A stretch of DNA of 64,000 bases from Streptomyces sp. WAC 01529 (GCF_003945545.1 NZ_CP029617.1:2987001-3051000), one strand, 5' to 3'. Positions 1 through 8,221 are shown, counted from the first letter of the stretch. Notes: a model not told the origin generated them from the letters alone. Program-made: numbers and translations.

Positions 1-664
1 GCGAGTCGGGGTTCTGCCAGCCCGCGTTGCCCGCGTCCAGGTACACCTTGGTGTTCTTCAGGGAGTTGAGCCTGTCGATGGCACCCCTGAGCAGGTCGTA
101 CCGCTCCTCGTGGAACTGTTCGGGCGTGCAGTTGTCGACCATGTGGAGCACCGCGTCCGGCTCCAGGATGACCGTGGCGCGGCGGTCGCCGATGCCCTTG
201 GCGACCTCGTCCACGAAGGCGCGGTAGGCGTCGCCGTCGGCCGCGCCGCCGCCGGAGTACTGGCCGCAGTCGCGGTGCGGGATGTTGTAGAGCACCAGCA
301 GGGCGTCCCGGTCGGCCTTCTCGGCGGCCTCGGTGAAGCCGCGCGCCTGGTCCTGAGCGTCCTCCGGGACGAGCCACTCGGCGACGGGCTGCTCGGCGAT
401 CTTCCGGATCAGCTCGGCGTCGTCCTTCTCGCCGTCCTTCTCATAGGCGGCGACCTGCTTGGCCGCGTTCCCCTCCGGGTTGACCCAGTACGGGTCCTCC
501 TCCTTGGGCTGCTGCTTCAGCGGCGGACCCGACCTCTCCTCCTCCGGGTCACCGCCGGAGGAGGAACACCCGGAGAGGAGCAGCGCGGCCCCCGCGAGCG
601 CCACTCCCGTCCTCACCCCCCGGGCCGCGAAACCACGTCCGCGACCTGTGCCTTTTCGGTACAT
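1..664 (-). CDS. Secreted GH6-family glycosidase (endoglucanase-like) lipoprotein, 3' end outside window
   Basis: The gene starts at ATG 664 and runs off the left edge, giving about 221 residues. The N-terminus is a lipoprotein signal: basic residues, a hydrophobic stretch and the lipobox LLSGC (Cys33), followed by a Ser/Gly/Glu/Pro-rich linker. The visible catalytic part has family 6 signatures: the NIPHRDCGQYSGG block around the RDC aspartate, ILEPDAV with the second conserved aspartate, and YLDAGNAGWQ near the window edge. GH6 enzymes cleave beta-1,4-glucans with inversion. It acts outside the cell, tethered to the membrane. It is divergent from the GAF-ANTAR gene at 793. The substrate cannot be fixed from a partial sequence. 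Confidence 0.88.
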   Translation of the reverse strand, partial: MYRKGTGRGRGFAARGVRTGVALAGAALLLSGCSSSGGDPEEERSGPPLKQQPKEEDPYWVNPEGNAAKQVAAYEKDGEKDDAELIRKIAEQPVAEWLVPEDAQDQARGFTEAAEKADRDALLVLYNIPHRDCGQYSGGGAADGDAYRAFVDEVAKGIGDRRATVILEPDAVLHMVDNCTPEQFHEERYDLLRGAIDRLNSLKNTKVYLDAGNAGWQNPDS

Positions 665-792
665 TCAGTCCCCCTTGGGTGCACTGTCCGTATCTCAATC
701 CTGACAGAAGGAGACTCTGTCCACGAGGGACGCGTTACCGTCGCGTCGCGGCCGGGTAGGCGCAGTCCGCGGGGAGTGGAGGAGAAAAAGTC

Positions 793-1548
793 ATGGGGGA
801 CCACCCATGCGCACTGCGGCTCGCCGAAGTACTGGTGGAGGCCGCGGACACACTGACCGATGACTTCGACCCCGAGCGCTATCTGCGCCGGGTGTCGGAC
901 CGCTCCGTGGAGCTGCTCGACGCGCAGGGCGCCGGTGTGCTGTACGCCGGCGGGGGCGACGGCGTCCGTTTCATCCCCGGCAGCCGCCAACAGGAGGTGG
1001 TACGCGCCCTGTTGGCGGTCCAGCTTCGGGGCGGGCCGTGCCTCGACAGCTTCGGGACCGGCAAGCCCGTGCCGCCAATCCGTGTCGACTCCAATGTCGT
1101 GGGGGCCCGCTGGCCGGCGTTTGCCGAGCGGGCCGGTGAGCACGGCGTCGCGCAGACCTTCGCGGTGCCGCTGCGGCACGGCGGTACGACGCTCGGCGTA
1201 CTGAATGTCTTCGTCTCGCACGCACATCAAAAGGCGCCTTCGGAACGGGAGTTGCGCATCGCCCAGGTGCTCGCCGACGCCGCCGCGGTGGGGTTGGTCA
1301 ATCACCGCACCCACGCCCGGGCCCTGACGCTCACCCAACAGCTCCAGGGGGCGCTGGACAGTCGTATTCGCATCGAACAGGCCAAAGGCATGCTCGCCGA
1401 GCGCTGGAACACCGGCATGGACGAGGCATTCGAGGCGCTGCGGCGCTATGCGCGCAGGGAACGCCAGGTCATCGACCTGGTCGCCGTTCAGGTGATCAAG
1501 AGAACGCTCACCGGTGAACTGCTCCGGAAGGACCGGTCGGCGCCCTGA
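793..1548 (+). CDS. GAF and ANTAR domain regulator
   Basis: 251 residues. The N-terminal half (about 5-165) reads as a GAF sensor domain, with a GGPCLDSFGTGKPV-type segment and a PLRHGGTTLGVLNVF strand. The C-terminal about 60 residues match ANTAR: LQGALDSRIRIEQAKGMLAER, followed by a helix with EAFEALRRYAR. ANTAR proteins bind two-hexaloop RNA and antiterminate transcription. The ligand and RNA targets cannot be inferred here. The start is ATG 793 behind a GGAGGAG-rich leader. It stands alone between the GH6 gene and a structured non-coding region. Confidence 0.9.
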   Translation: MGDHPCALRLAEVLVEAADTLTDDFDPERYLRRVSDRSVELLDAQGAGVLYAGGGDGVRFIPGSRQQEVVRALLAVQLRGGPCLDSFGTGKPVPPIRVDSNVVGARWPAFAERAGEHGVAQTFAVPLRHGGTTLGVLNVFVSHAHQKAPSERELRIAQVLADAAAVGLVNHRTHARALTLTQQLQGALDSRIRIEQAKGMLAERWNTGMDEAFEALRRYARRERQVIDLVAVQVIKRTLTGELLRKDRSAP

Positions 1549-1610
1549 GAAATCGGCGCCCGCGGCGGGCGGGCCCGGTACCGAAGGCGGGATGCCCAGC
1601 GCGAATGGGA

Positions 1611-1718
1611 GGGGGAATTGGCGATATCCGGACTCCGGATCCCTCTAGGCCGACGCGCTCATTCGTCCTAGAGTCTGTCGCACGGCCCAAGCCCCCGGCC
1701 TTCTCGGCCATTCCCCCC
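1611..1718 (-). ncRNA. tRNA-Ser-like structured element, not a canonical tRNA
   Basis: On the minus strand the 5' end reads like a class II tRNA-Ser: GGGGGAAT then GGCCGAGAAGGCC, forming a D-arm-like hairpin. The 3' end (ATTCCCCC) pairs with the 5' end over 8 bp. Inside are two more stems: CTCTAGG with CCTAGAG, and ATCCGG with CCGGAT. However there is no TTCRANT T-loop, no closable anticodon arm and no CCA, and the element is about 107 nt. It could be a decayed tRNA, a structured RNA, or DNA hairpins near the 3' end of the upstream gene. Confidence 0.35.
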
Positions 1719-1880
1719 ATTCTGGAATGGCCGTGAACCTCCCGCGTCGGCGCCGGGTTCCTCCCGCAGCTCGTGCGCACGCGGTCGAGGACCAGCCCGG
1801 TCGGCGGCTCAGGGGGGAGCGGGCCACCGACCGGGCCAGGTGCGCCGGTCCGCCCCGTGCCGCGGGGGCCCCGAGGGGTG

Positions 1881-1910
1881 TTGACAGCCCCCCTGACGTG
1901 CTGGGACTCT
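1881..1910 (+). promoter_or_regulatory. Putative promoter of the cbtBA riboswitch leader
   Basis: TTGACA at 1881-1886 is a perfect -35 hexamer. About 18 nt downstream is GACTCT (1905-1910), a weak -10. Transcription would begin just before the cobalamin aptamer. The -10 is poor, so this is tentative. Confidence 0.35.
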
Positions 1911-1932
1911 CCGGGACGACAAGTCCATACAT

Positions 1933-2070
1933 CGAGGCGACGGTTGCCAGGAACCCGGTGCGAATCCGGGACGGTCCCGCCACTGTGACCCGCACGCGAC
2001 GCGCGTGCGCGGAAGTCAGGAACTGAACCGTCGTCCTCCTGCCATGGGGCGTGGAAACCCCAGAAGGAGG
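1933..2070 (+). promoter_or_regulatory. Cobalamin riboswitch of cbtBA with SD-sequestering expression platform
   Basis: The aptamer (about 1933-2038) shows the B12-box hallmarks: an outer stem GACGGTT/AACCGTC, a GGTGCGAATCCGG segment, GCCACTGTGA at 1978-1987, and the 3' AGTCAGGAACTG segment. Next, CCTCCT (2035-2040) is complementary to AGGAGG (2065-2070), the Shine-Dalgarno of cbtB, with GGGG...CCCC nested inside. This supports translational repression when cobalamin binds. The family is well established; the platform is read from the sequence. Confidence 0.93.
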
Positions 2071-2079
2071 CCCACCGGT

Positions 2080-2301
2080 ATGTCCCTGCACTCCGCAGCG
2101 CCACACACCGACACCACGGCGAGCCAGGCCGCCGTGACCCGGACCCGCGACTGGCTGATCGCCTCGGCCGCCGCGATCCTCGCGCTGATCGCGCTGTACG
2201 CCGTGTTCCTCGACAACGGCACGCTGATCTCGGCGACCGGCGACTACCTGCACGAGTTCGCGCACGACGGCCGGCACCTCTTCGGTGCCCCGTGCCACTG
2301 A
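2080..2301 (+). CDS. cbtB: CbtB-type small membrane subunit of a cobalt transporter
   Basis: 73 residues. There is one transmembrane helix (about 26-45) and a short C-terminal tail rich in His (HEFAHDGRHLF...CH) suited to metal binding, as in CbtB proteins. The start is ATG 2080, ten bases after the AGGAGG that the riboswitch can hide. It is followed at once by cbtA. The pair is predicted to bring in cobalt when cobalamin is scarce, which fits control by the B12 riboswitch. Confidence 0.88.
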   Translation: MSLHSAAPHTDTTASQAAVTRTRDWLIASAAAILALIALYAVFLDNGTLISATGDYLHEFAHDGRHLFGAPCH

Positions 2302-2324
2302 CCGGGCGGACGGGCACGAGCACC

Positions 2325-3095
2325 ATGCACTCTTCCCCCGTACTCCCCCTGCTCGGGCGCGGTCTGGTGGCGGGAGGGGCGGCGGGCCTCGCCGCCGGCC
2401 TCTTCTCGCTGCTGCTCGCCGAACCCCTGATGGACCGCGCGATCCGCGCCGAGGAGAAGCGCTCGGCGGCCGAGGAGCACGCGCACGGCGCGGCGCAGGC
2501 CGTCCAGCACCACGAGGAGCTGTTCAGCCGCTCCACGCAGCACGGCGGCCTCGTGGTCGCCGCGGTCGTCGCGGGGCTCGCCCTCGGCGTCCTCTTCGCC
2601 GTCGCGTACGCGGCGGTGCACCGCCGTGATCCGGCCGCCACTCCGTGGCCGCGCGCGCTGGCCTTCTCCGCGGCGGCCTTCCTCGCCGTCTCCCTCCTGC
2701 CCGGGCTGCGCTATCCGGCGAACCCGCCGGGCGTCGGCGACGCGGGGACCGTCGGCGACCGCCAGGCGCTGTGGCTGGCCGCGGTCGCCATCGGCGTCCT
2801 CGGCATGTTCCTCGTACGACAGGTGTACGTACGTCTGTCGACGCGCCCGGAACCGGTGCGGCACCTCGCGGTGGCGCTCACCGCGGTCGTCGTCCTCGCG
2901 GCGCTGTTCCTGCTCCCGGACAACCCGGACCCGGTCCCGGTGGACGCGACGCTGCTGTGGGACTTCCGCATGCTGTCGCTCGGCTCGCACGCGCTGCTGT
3001 GGGCGGTGTTCGCGGCGGTCTTCGGCGGGCTCGGTCTGCGGGCCGCGCTCAGAACCCCGGCCGCGGCGGGCCGCGCTACCCCCGTACACCCGTGA
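2325..3095 (+). CDS. cbtA: CbtA-type cobalt transporter integral membrane subunit
   Basis: 256 residues from ATG 2325 (an in-frame GTG at 2292 would overlap cbtB). Several hydrophobic helices are visible, including GRGLVAGGAAGLAAGLFSLL at the N-terminus. A hydrophilic Glu/His-rich loop (EEKRSAAEEHAHGAAQAVQHHEE) is typical of CbtA and may bind metal. It is cotranscribed with cbtB under the B12 riboswitch. Its 3' end overlaps the convergent sortase gene by 20 bp. Confidence 0.86.
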   Translation: MHSSPVLPLLGRGLVAGGAAGLAAGLFSLLLAEPLMDRAIRAEEKRSAAEEHAHGAAQAVQHHEELFSRSTQHGGLVVAAVVAGLALGVLFAVAYAAVHRRDPAATPWPRALAFSAAAFLAVSLLPGLRYPANPPGVGDAGTVGDRQALWLAAVAIGVLGMFLVRQVYVRLSTRPEPVRHLAVALTAVVVLAALFLLPDNPDPVPVDATLLWDFRMLSLGSHALLWAVFAAVFGGLGLRAALRTPAAAGRATPVHP

Positions 3096-3747
3096 GGTAG
3101 GCCGAGACGATCACGTTGGCCGTGTAGGTGCGGGTGGCTCTGTCGAAGACGCCGCCGCAGGTGATGAGGCGCAGTTCGGCGCGGCCCTCCTCGTGGGGGC
3201 CGTACGCCTTCCTCGCGTCGAAGCGGTCGCGGGGGACGACCTGGACGTCGTCGACCGTGAACTCCGCGACCGTGCCGTCGTCGCGGCTCACGCCGATCTT
3301 CTCGCCGGGGCGCATCGCGCTGAGGTCGTAGAAGACCGCGGGCCGGGTCTCGGTGTCGACGTGGCCGACGAAGAGGGCCGCGCCCGGGGCTCCGGGGCGG
3401 GTGCCGCCGCCGTACCAGCCGACGGTGTCCGCCTCGGCGTACGGCGGCGGGTCGATCGCGCCCTCGGTGTCCAGGCCGCGGGCGGTCACCGGGGCCTGCA
3501 CCTCCAGGGACGGCACCTCGACGTGCCGGGGTCGCGCGGGGGCCAACGGCTCGTGGGCGGCCGGGAGTTCGACGCCTTCGAGGGGGCGGCCGACTGCCGC
3601 GGCGTCGCCGTTCGCGGGCGCGGACAGACCGGCGCGCAGGTCCGCGATCTGGGCGCCCCACAGGCCGAGGCCCGCCAGGAGGGCAGCCCAGGCGATGCCC
3701 GTACGGAGGCGTCCGGTCCCGGGCGGGTGTTCCTCACCGCCGGACAC
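3076..3747 (-). CDS. Class F sortase
   Basis: 223 residues. One N-terminal membrane anchor (about 17-36) is followed by a sortase beta-barrel. The catalytic triad is visible: His129 in FVGHVDT, Cys197 in LITCGG and a downstream Arg (Arg206 region). The length and the WYGGGTRPGAPG region are typical of actinobacterial class F enzymes, which act as cell-surface transpeptidases. The gene lies 16 bp after the secreted protein at 3764-4312 and is probably cotranscribed with it. The natural substrate is unknown: that neighbour lacks a clear sorting motif. Confidence 0.9.
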   Translation of the reverse strand: MSGGEEHPPGTGRLRTGIAWAALLAGLGLWGAQIADLRAGLSAPANGDAAAVGRPLEGVELPAAHEPLAPARPRHVEVPSLEVQAPVTARGLDTEGAIDPPPYAEADTVGWYGGGTRPGAPGAALFVGHVDTETRPAVFYDLSAMRPGEKIGVSRDDGTVAEFTVDDVQVVPRDRFDARKAYGPHEEGRAELRLITCGGVFDRATRTYTANVIVSAYLTGVRG

Positions 3748-3763
3748 TGTCCCGGCCCTTCCG

Positions 3764-4312
3764 TCACTCGGAGCGGCTGCGGCGGCGGATGCCGCGGAAT
3801 GCCACGGCGACCGCCGCGGCTCCGGCGAGGACCAGGCCGACCACGGCGTGCCGGGTGCCGGGTCCCGCCTCGTCGGCGCCGGCGGAGGCGACCGAGGGGA
3901 ACCGCGCGGTGCCGCCGCCTCCGGCCCGTACCGGGGAGACCGGCTCCGGGTTGCGCTGGATCACGCGGACCGTGCCGGTGCGCTGGTGGGGGTGTCCGTC
4001 ACAGATGACGGTGACCTCGTACGACCCGGAGAGCCCGCTCCTGATCTTGGTCTTGCCGTTCAGCGAGTCCTTGCCGCCGTCCCGCCCGGTCAGCTCGGCG
4101 TCCCCCTCGAAGGCCCCGGACCCGGCGGACCCAGTGGTGCCTTCGCACCCCGAGACGCTCACCTCGACGCCGGCTCCGGCGGGGGCCTCCGCGGGGGTGA
4201 CGGTGGCCCGTACGGCCCCGTCCTCATGGCCCTGGGCGCCGGTCGCGGGCCCCGCGAGGGCCAGCGCGAGGGCTATGGGGCCCGCACGAAGAGCGAGGGT
4301 ACGTATACGCAT
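3764..4312 (-). CDS. Secreted protein with C-terminal membrane anchor, sortase neighbour
   Basis: 182 residues. It has a signal peptide (cleavage near PATGAQG), an Ig-like extracytoplasmic domain with two Cys (SVSGCEG and VICDGH) that could form a disulfide, a Gly/Pro linker, and a C-terminal hydrophobic helix with a basic tail (FRGIRRRSRSE). This resembles a sortase-substrate layout, but no LPxTG or LAxTG precedes the helix. It is the first gene of the pair with the class F sortase. The function is not recognised. Confidence 0.8.
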   Translation of the reverse strand: MRIRTLALRAGPIALALALAGPATGAQGHEDGAVRATVTPAEAPAGAGVEVSVSGCEGTTGSAGSGAFEGDAELTGRDGGKDSLNGKTKIRSGLSGSYEVTVICDGHPHQRTGTVRVIQRNPEPVSPVRAGGGGTARFPSVASAGADEAGPGTRHAVVGLVLAGAAAVAVAFRGIRRRSRSE

Positions 4313-4440
4313 CGTGAACCTCCTGTACCTCGAGGTTCACGCATCCGTCCGCGCGGCGCATCCCGGGGGCGGGGCCGGCGGGGCTCCGCCCCGGGGAGCG
4401 CGGGCAAACGGGCGGGTGGGGCGTCGCCGTGAAGCGGCGT

Positions 4441-5220
4441 TCAGACCCGGGCCACCAGGTCCGCGATCGAGTCCACGACCGTGGAGGGGCGGAACGGGTA
4501 CTTGTCGATGTCCCGCCGGGTCGTGAGGCCGGTGAGCACGAGGAACGTCTCCATCCCCGCCTCCAGCCCGGCAAGGACATCCGTGTCCATGCGGTCACCG
4601 ATCATCGCGCTCGTCTCCGAATGCGCCCCGATCGCGTTGAGCCCCGTCCGCATCATCAGAGGATTCGGCTTCCCCGCGAAGTAGGGATTCTTGCCGGTCG
4701 CCTTGGTGATGAGCGCGGCGACCGCCCCCGTGGCGGGCAGCGGTCCCTCCGTGGAGGGGCCGGTCTCGTCGGGGTTGGTGCAGATGAAACGGGCCCCGGC
4801 GTTGATGAGGCGTACGGCCTTGGTCATCGCCTCGAAGGAGTACGTGCGGGTCTCGCCGAGGACCACGTAGTCCGGGTCGTGGTCGGTGAGTACGTACCCG
4901 ATGTCGTGCAGGGCCGTGGTCAGACCGGCCTCGCCGATGACGTAGGCCGTGCCGCCGGGCCGCTGGTCGTCGAGGAACTTGGCGGTGGCGAGCGCGGACG
5001 TCCAGATGTTCTCGACCGGCACTTCGAGGCCCATGCGGGTCAGCCTGGCCTGGAGGTCGCGCGCGGTGTAGATGGAGTTGTTCGTGAGGACGAGGAAGGG
5101 CTTGCCGGACTCGCGCAGCTTCTTGATGAACGCGTCGGCACCCGGGATCGGGACGCCCTCGTGAATGAGCACACCGTCCATGTCGGTGAGCCACGATTCG
5201 ATGGGCTTGCGCTCTGCCAT
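4441..5220 (-). CDS. HAD-IIA (NagD-like) hydrolase
   Basis: 259 residues from ATG 5220, with an AGGAG Shine-Dalgarno just upstream. HAD motif I is LTDMDGVL, motif II is VLTNNS, and motifs III/IV are AGKPNPLMM and MIGDRMDTDV; the C2-type cap lies between. The family comprises Mg-dependent phosphatases of small phosphometabolites. It is last in the minus-strand phosphonate operon, 122 bp after the binding protein, so a role in that pathway is possible but unproven. An in-frame upstream extension through phnS is a shadow. Confidence 0.9.
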   Translation of the reverse strand: MAERKPIESWLTDMDGVLIHEGVPIPGADAFIKKLRESGKPFLVLTNNSIYTARDLQARLTRMGLEVPVENIWTSALATAKFLDDQRPGGTAYVIGEAGLTTALHDIGYVLTDHDPDYVVLGETRTYSFEAMTKAVRLINAGARFICTNPDETGPSTEGPLPATGAVAALITKATGKNPYFAGKPNPLMMRTGLNAIGAHSETSAMIGDRMDTDVLAGLEAGMETFLVLTGLTTRRDIDKYPFRPSTVVDSIADLVARV

Positions 5221-5342
5221 GGGGTGCACTCCTGCGGTGTACGGGTTGGCTGGGGCGCCGGGACAGCGCTGTGCCGACGCCCCCACCCTAAACAGGAAGC
5301 CGTGATCTTGACCCCGCCGATCACCGTCAGGCGTCCGCCGGC

Positions 5343-6449
5343 TCAGCTGCCCGTCGCCGACTTCCACTCCTCGACGTATGTCCGGAGGTTCTCGGAGACG
5401 TCCGCCCAGTCCGGCTCGAAGATCTCGACGCCCTCGATGAGCCTGTCGAGGGCGACCGCGTTGGCGTCCGTGGCCTTGACGTCCTTGCGGGCCGCGAAGC
5501 CGCCGCCGATCTCGCTGACCTGCCGCTGTGCCCGCGGGCTGAGCAGATGGTCCAGGAACTTCTTCGCGTTGGCGCTGTGCGGCGCCTTGCTGACGAGCCC
5601 GGCCGCGTACGGGAGCGCGAAGGTGGTCCGCTCCCCGCCCTTCTTCGCGGGGAACCAGATGCCGAGGTTCGGCATGTCCTTGGACTGCGCGTAGTTCATC
5701 TGGACGTCGCCGTTGGCGGCGAGCAGCTCGCCCTTGTCGACCTTGGGCGCGAGCTTGCCGGTGGAGGCGGACGGGCCGACGTTGTTCGTCTGGAGCTTCT
5801 TCAGGTACGCCATCGCCGGCTTCCTGCCGCCGAAGTCGTGCATGGCCTTGATGAGCACGGCGGTGCCGTCGCCCGCGACGCCGGGCGTGGAGTACTGCAC
5901 CTTGCCCTTGTACGTGCTCGCCGTGAGGTCCTCCCACGTCCGTGGCGCCTTGGCGCCGGTCAGCTCCTTCTTGTTGTAGATGAAGCCGAAGTAGTTGTTC
6001 ACGACGGAGGTCCACTTGCCGTCGGCGTCCTTGTCGGCGCCGTCGACCTCTTCGGATCCCTTGGGCTTGTACGCCTGCAACAGCCCTTTCTCGTCTGCCT
6101 GTTGGATGAAGGGCGGCAGCGTGATGATGACGTCGGCCTGCGTGTTGGACTTCTCGCGGACGGCGCGCTGCACCATCTCGCCGGAGCCGCCCTCGACGTA
6201 GTTCACCTTGATGCCGGTCTTCTTCTCGAAGTCCTTGAAGACGCGGTCGTACCAGCCGTCGCCGTTCTCGCCCTTGAGGCCGTCGGCGCTGTAGACGGTG
6301 ATGACCTTCTCGTCGGACGCGGCGGTGCCGCCGCACGCGGTGAGGGATCCGGCGAGGACGAGGCCGCCGGTGAGGGCGGCAGCCGTGCGGAGGTGGCGGC
6401 CCCGGGTGAGGCGGACGTGGGCGGGGCGGACTCGGGTGCGGCGGGACAT
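5343..6449 (-). CDS. phnS: 2-aminoethylphosphonate-type ABC transporter substrate-binding lipoprotein
   Basis: 368 residues from ATG 6449, with AAGGAG upstream. The lipoprotein signal ends in the lipobox LTAC, followed by an extracellular solute-binding family 1 fold of the Fe(III)/phosphonate type (VITVYSADGLKGENGDGWYD; ADVIITLPPFIQQA; NNYFGFIYNK). It follows two permease genes and an ATPase gene, all overlapping. The link to 2-aminoethylphosphonate rests on this arrangement and on the PhnX-like hydrolase in the operon. Other phosphonates remain possible. Confidence 0.86.
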   Translation of the reverse strand: MSRRTRVRPAHVRLTRGRHLRTAAALTGGLVLAGSLTACGGTAASDEKVITVYSADGLKGENGDGWYDRVFKDFEKKTGIKVNYVEGGSGEMVQRAVREKSNTQADVIITLPPFIQQADEKGLLQAYKPKGSEEVDGADKDADGKWTSVVNNYFGFIYNKKELTGAKAPRTWEDLTASTYKGKVQYSTPGVAGDGTAVLIKAMHDFGGRKPAMAYLKKLQTNNVGPSASTGKLAPKVDKGELLAANGDVQMNYAQSKDMPNLGIWFPAKKGGERTTFALPYAAGLVSKAPHSANAKKFLDHLLSPRAQRQVSEIGGGFAARKDVKATDANAVALDRLIEGVEIFEPDWADVSENLRTYVEEWKSATGS

Positions 6450-6471
6450 GACGTTCGTACTCCTTGAGGGG

Positions 6472-7269
6472 TCAGCGATACGAGGCACGCGTACGGACGC
6501 GGGAGACGGCGAGGAGCACCAGCAGCGTCGCCGCCATGAGGACCACCGCGAGGGCGGCGCCGGTGAAGGTGGAGCCGCGGTCGGTGGCCGCGTAGATCCG
6601 CACGGGCAGCGGCGTCCAGTCCGGCGGGTAGAGCATCATCGTGGCGCTCAACTCGCCCATGGAGAGCGCGAAGCAGAGCCCGGCGGCCGCGTTGAGGGAG
6701 GGCAGCAGGAGCGGCAGCTTCACCTTCCACAGGACGTACGAGGGCCGGGCGCCGAGGGAGGCGGCGGCCTGTTCGTACGCCGGGTCGAGCCGCTGGATGG
6801 CGGCGGAGACCGACTGGTGGGCGAAGGCGGTGACGAGGACGGCGTGCGCGAGGACCACGATCCAGCGCGTGCCGTTGAGGATCATCGGCGGCTTGCTGAA
6901 CGCGACGAGGACCGCGAGTCCGACGACGACCGAGGGCACGGCGACGGGCAGCAGGAACAGCGCGTCGACGGCCCTCTTGCCGCCCTTCTTCAGCGAAGCG
7001 GCGGCGAGCGCCGCCCAGGTCCCCGCGGCGAGCGCGAGCAGGCTGGCCGCGAGGGCGGTGACCAGGCTGGTGGTGAGGGCCTGGAGCGATTCGCCGCGGG
7101 TGGCGGCCGTGTAGTGCCCGGTGGTGAAGCCGGAGGGGAAGGCTCCCGACCAGTGCGAGGAGAAGGACGCCGCGAGGATCACGAGGAGCGGCAGCGCGAA
7201 GAGGGGCAGGAAGAGGACGAGGAAGAGGCTCCAGACGGCCCACTTTCCCTTGCGGCTATGCACCAGCAC
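6472..7269 (-). CDS. Phosphonate ABC transporter permease (second permease, PhnV-like)
   Basis: 265 residues with six predicted membrane helices. The inner-membrane permease EAA-type loop is visible as the segment YEQAAASLGARPSYVLWKVKLP. The start overlaps the end of the upstream permease by 14 bp, indicating coupling. It forms the channel together with the 7256-8221 product, powered by the ATPase at 8214-9269. Assignment as PhnU or PhnV is by gene order only. Confidence 0.87.
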   Translation of the reverse strand: MLVHSRKGKWAVWSLFLVLFLPLFALPLLVILAASFSSHWSGAFPSGFTTGHYTAATRGESLQALTTSLVTALAASLLALAAGTWAALAAASLKKGGKRAVDALFLLPVAVPSVVVGLAVLVAFSKPPMILNGTRWIVVLAHAVLVTAFAHQSVSAAIQRLDPAYEQAAASLGARPSYVLWKVKLPLLLPSLNAAAGLCFALSMGELSATMMLYPPDWTPLPVRIYAATDRGSTFTGAALAVVLMAATLLVLLAVSRVRTRASYR

Positions 7270-8221
7270 GGCGGCTCACCACCCGGTAGAGGCCGTAGAG
7301 GCCCACGGAGATCGCGATGTTGACGACGGCGACGACGCAGGCCGCCGGGTAGTCGGATTCGAGCATGGCCTCGCTGTAGACGAGCATCGGCAGGGTCGTG
7401 ACGCCCTTGGCGCCGGTGAAGAGGACGATCCCGAACTCGTTCAGGCACATGACGAGGACGAGGCTGCCGCCCGCGGCGAGCGCAGGCAGCGCCTCGGGCA
7501 GGATGACCCGGCGCACGATCCGCCCCGGCCCGGCGCCGAGGCTGGCGGCCACCTCAAGTTGTGCCGTGTCGATCTGCGAGAACGCGGCGAGCAGCGGCCG
7601 CATGACGAAGGGCGTGAAGTACGTGATCTCCGCGAGGAGCACGCCCCATGGGGTGGTCAGGAACTGGAAGGGTCCGTCGGCGGCGCCTGTCGCGTCCGTC
7701 CACACCCCGTTGGCCATGCCTTTCGTCCCGTAGATGAAGAGCAGGGCGAGGGTGATGAGGAAGGACGGGAAGGAGAGGAAGACGTCGATGAACTTCGCTA
7801 CGGCCTTCCCGCCGGGGAACGGCACGAAGGCGATGACCAGCGCGAGCGCGAACCCGAGCACGAGGCATCCGATGGTCGCCCCGAGCGCCAGCCACACGGT
7901 GGTGCCCAGCGCCTCCCGGAAGGCCTCGGAGGCGAAGACGTCCGCGTACGGCTGGAGGGAGGTCCCGCCGGTGTCGGGCTGCACGGACTGCCGCACGACG
8001 AGGAAGAGGGGGTAGAGGAAGAACACCCCGAGAAGGACAACGGGCGGCAGCACCCACACGAGGGCGGGCACGCCGCGTCTGGCCTTCGCCGCTGTGGGCA
8101 ATCGTTCCGCTGGGGCGATGGGGGTCCCCCCTGCTCGAGCGGAGTCGAGAGCTTGGGGGAGGGTGGGCACAGTCCCCGGTGCCGGGTCACTTGAACGGAG
8201 GCGCTCGGCAGGACTACCCAT
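7256..8221 (-). CDS. Phosphonate ABC transporter permease (first permease, PhnU-like) with repeat-derived N-terminus
   Basis: 321 residues with about six membrane helices starting near residue 53 and an EAA loop (LEVAASLGAGPGRIVRRVILPEA). The start ATG 8221 overlaps the ATPase stop by 8 bp. The first about 45 residues form an unusual cytoplasmic extension. Residues 20-34 (TLPQALDSARAGGTP) are encoded by a repeat-like element that is otherwise familiar from Streptomyces intergenic DNA. The permease body is normal. Confidence 0.87.
   Translation of the reverse strand: MGSPAERLRSSDPAPGTVPTLPQALDSARAGGTPIAPAERLPTAAKARRGVPALVWVLPPVVLLGVFFLYPLFLVVRQSVQPDTGGTSLQPYADVFASEAFREALGTTVWLALGATIGCLVLGFALALVIAFVPFPGGKAVAKFIDVFLSFPSFLITLALLFIYGTKGMANGVWTDATGAADGPFQFLTTPWGVLLAEITYFTPFVMRPLLAAFSQIDTAQLEVAASLGAGPGRIVRRVILPEALPALAAGGSLVLVMCLNEFGIVLFTGAKGVTTLPMLVYSEAMLESDYPAACVVAVVNIAISVGLYGLYRVVSRRAGA
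8116..8163. repeat. Streptomyces dispersed repeat element inside the permease gene
   Basis: The + strand carries GGGGGTCCCCC, CTGCTCGAGCGGAGTCGAGA and GCTTGGGGGAGGG in series, with CCCC/GGGG and GCTCGA/TCGAGAGC self-complementarity. I recognise this string as a widespread Streptomyces intergenic motif. Here it lies in frame in the 5' coding part of the permease gene. Recognition is from memory and needs a genome search. Confidence 0.55.

Noticed and set aside
1611..1718. Calling this element a functional tRNA-Ser
   Set aside because: No TTCRANT T-loop, no paired anticodon arm, too long, and no CCA; kept only as a structured element.
4441..6336. 631-residue minus-strand frame spanning the HAD hydrolase and phnS
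   Set aside because: The upstream part is an out-of-frame reading of phnS; the hydrolase has its own ATG and AGGAG at 5220.
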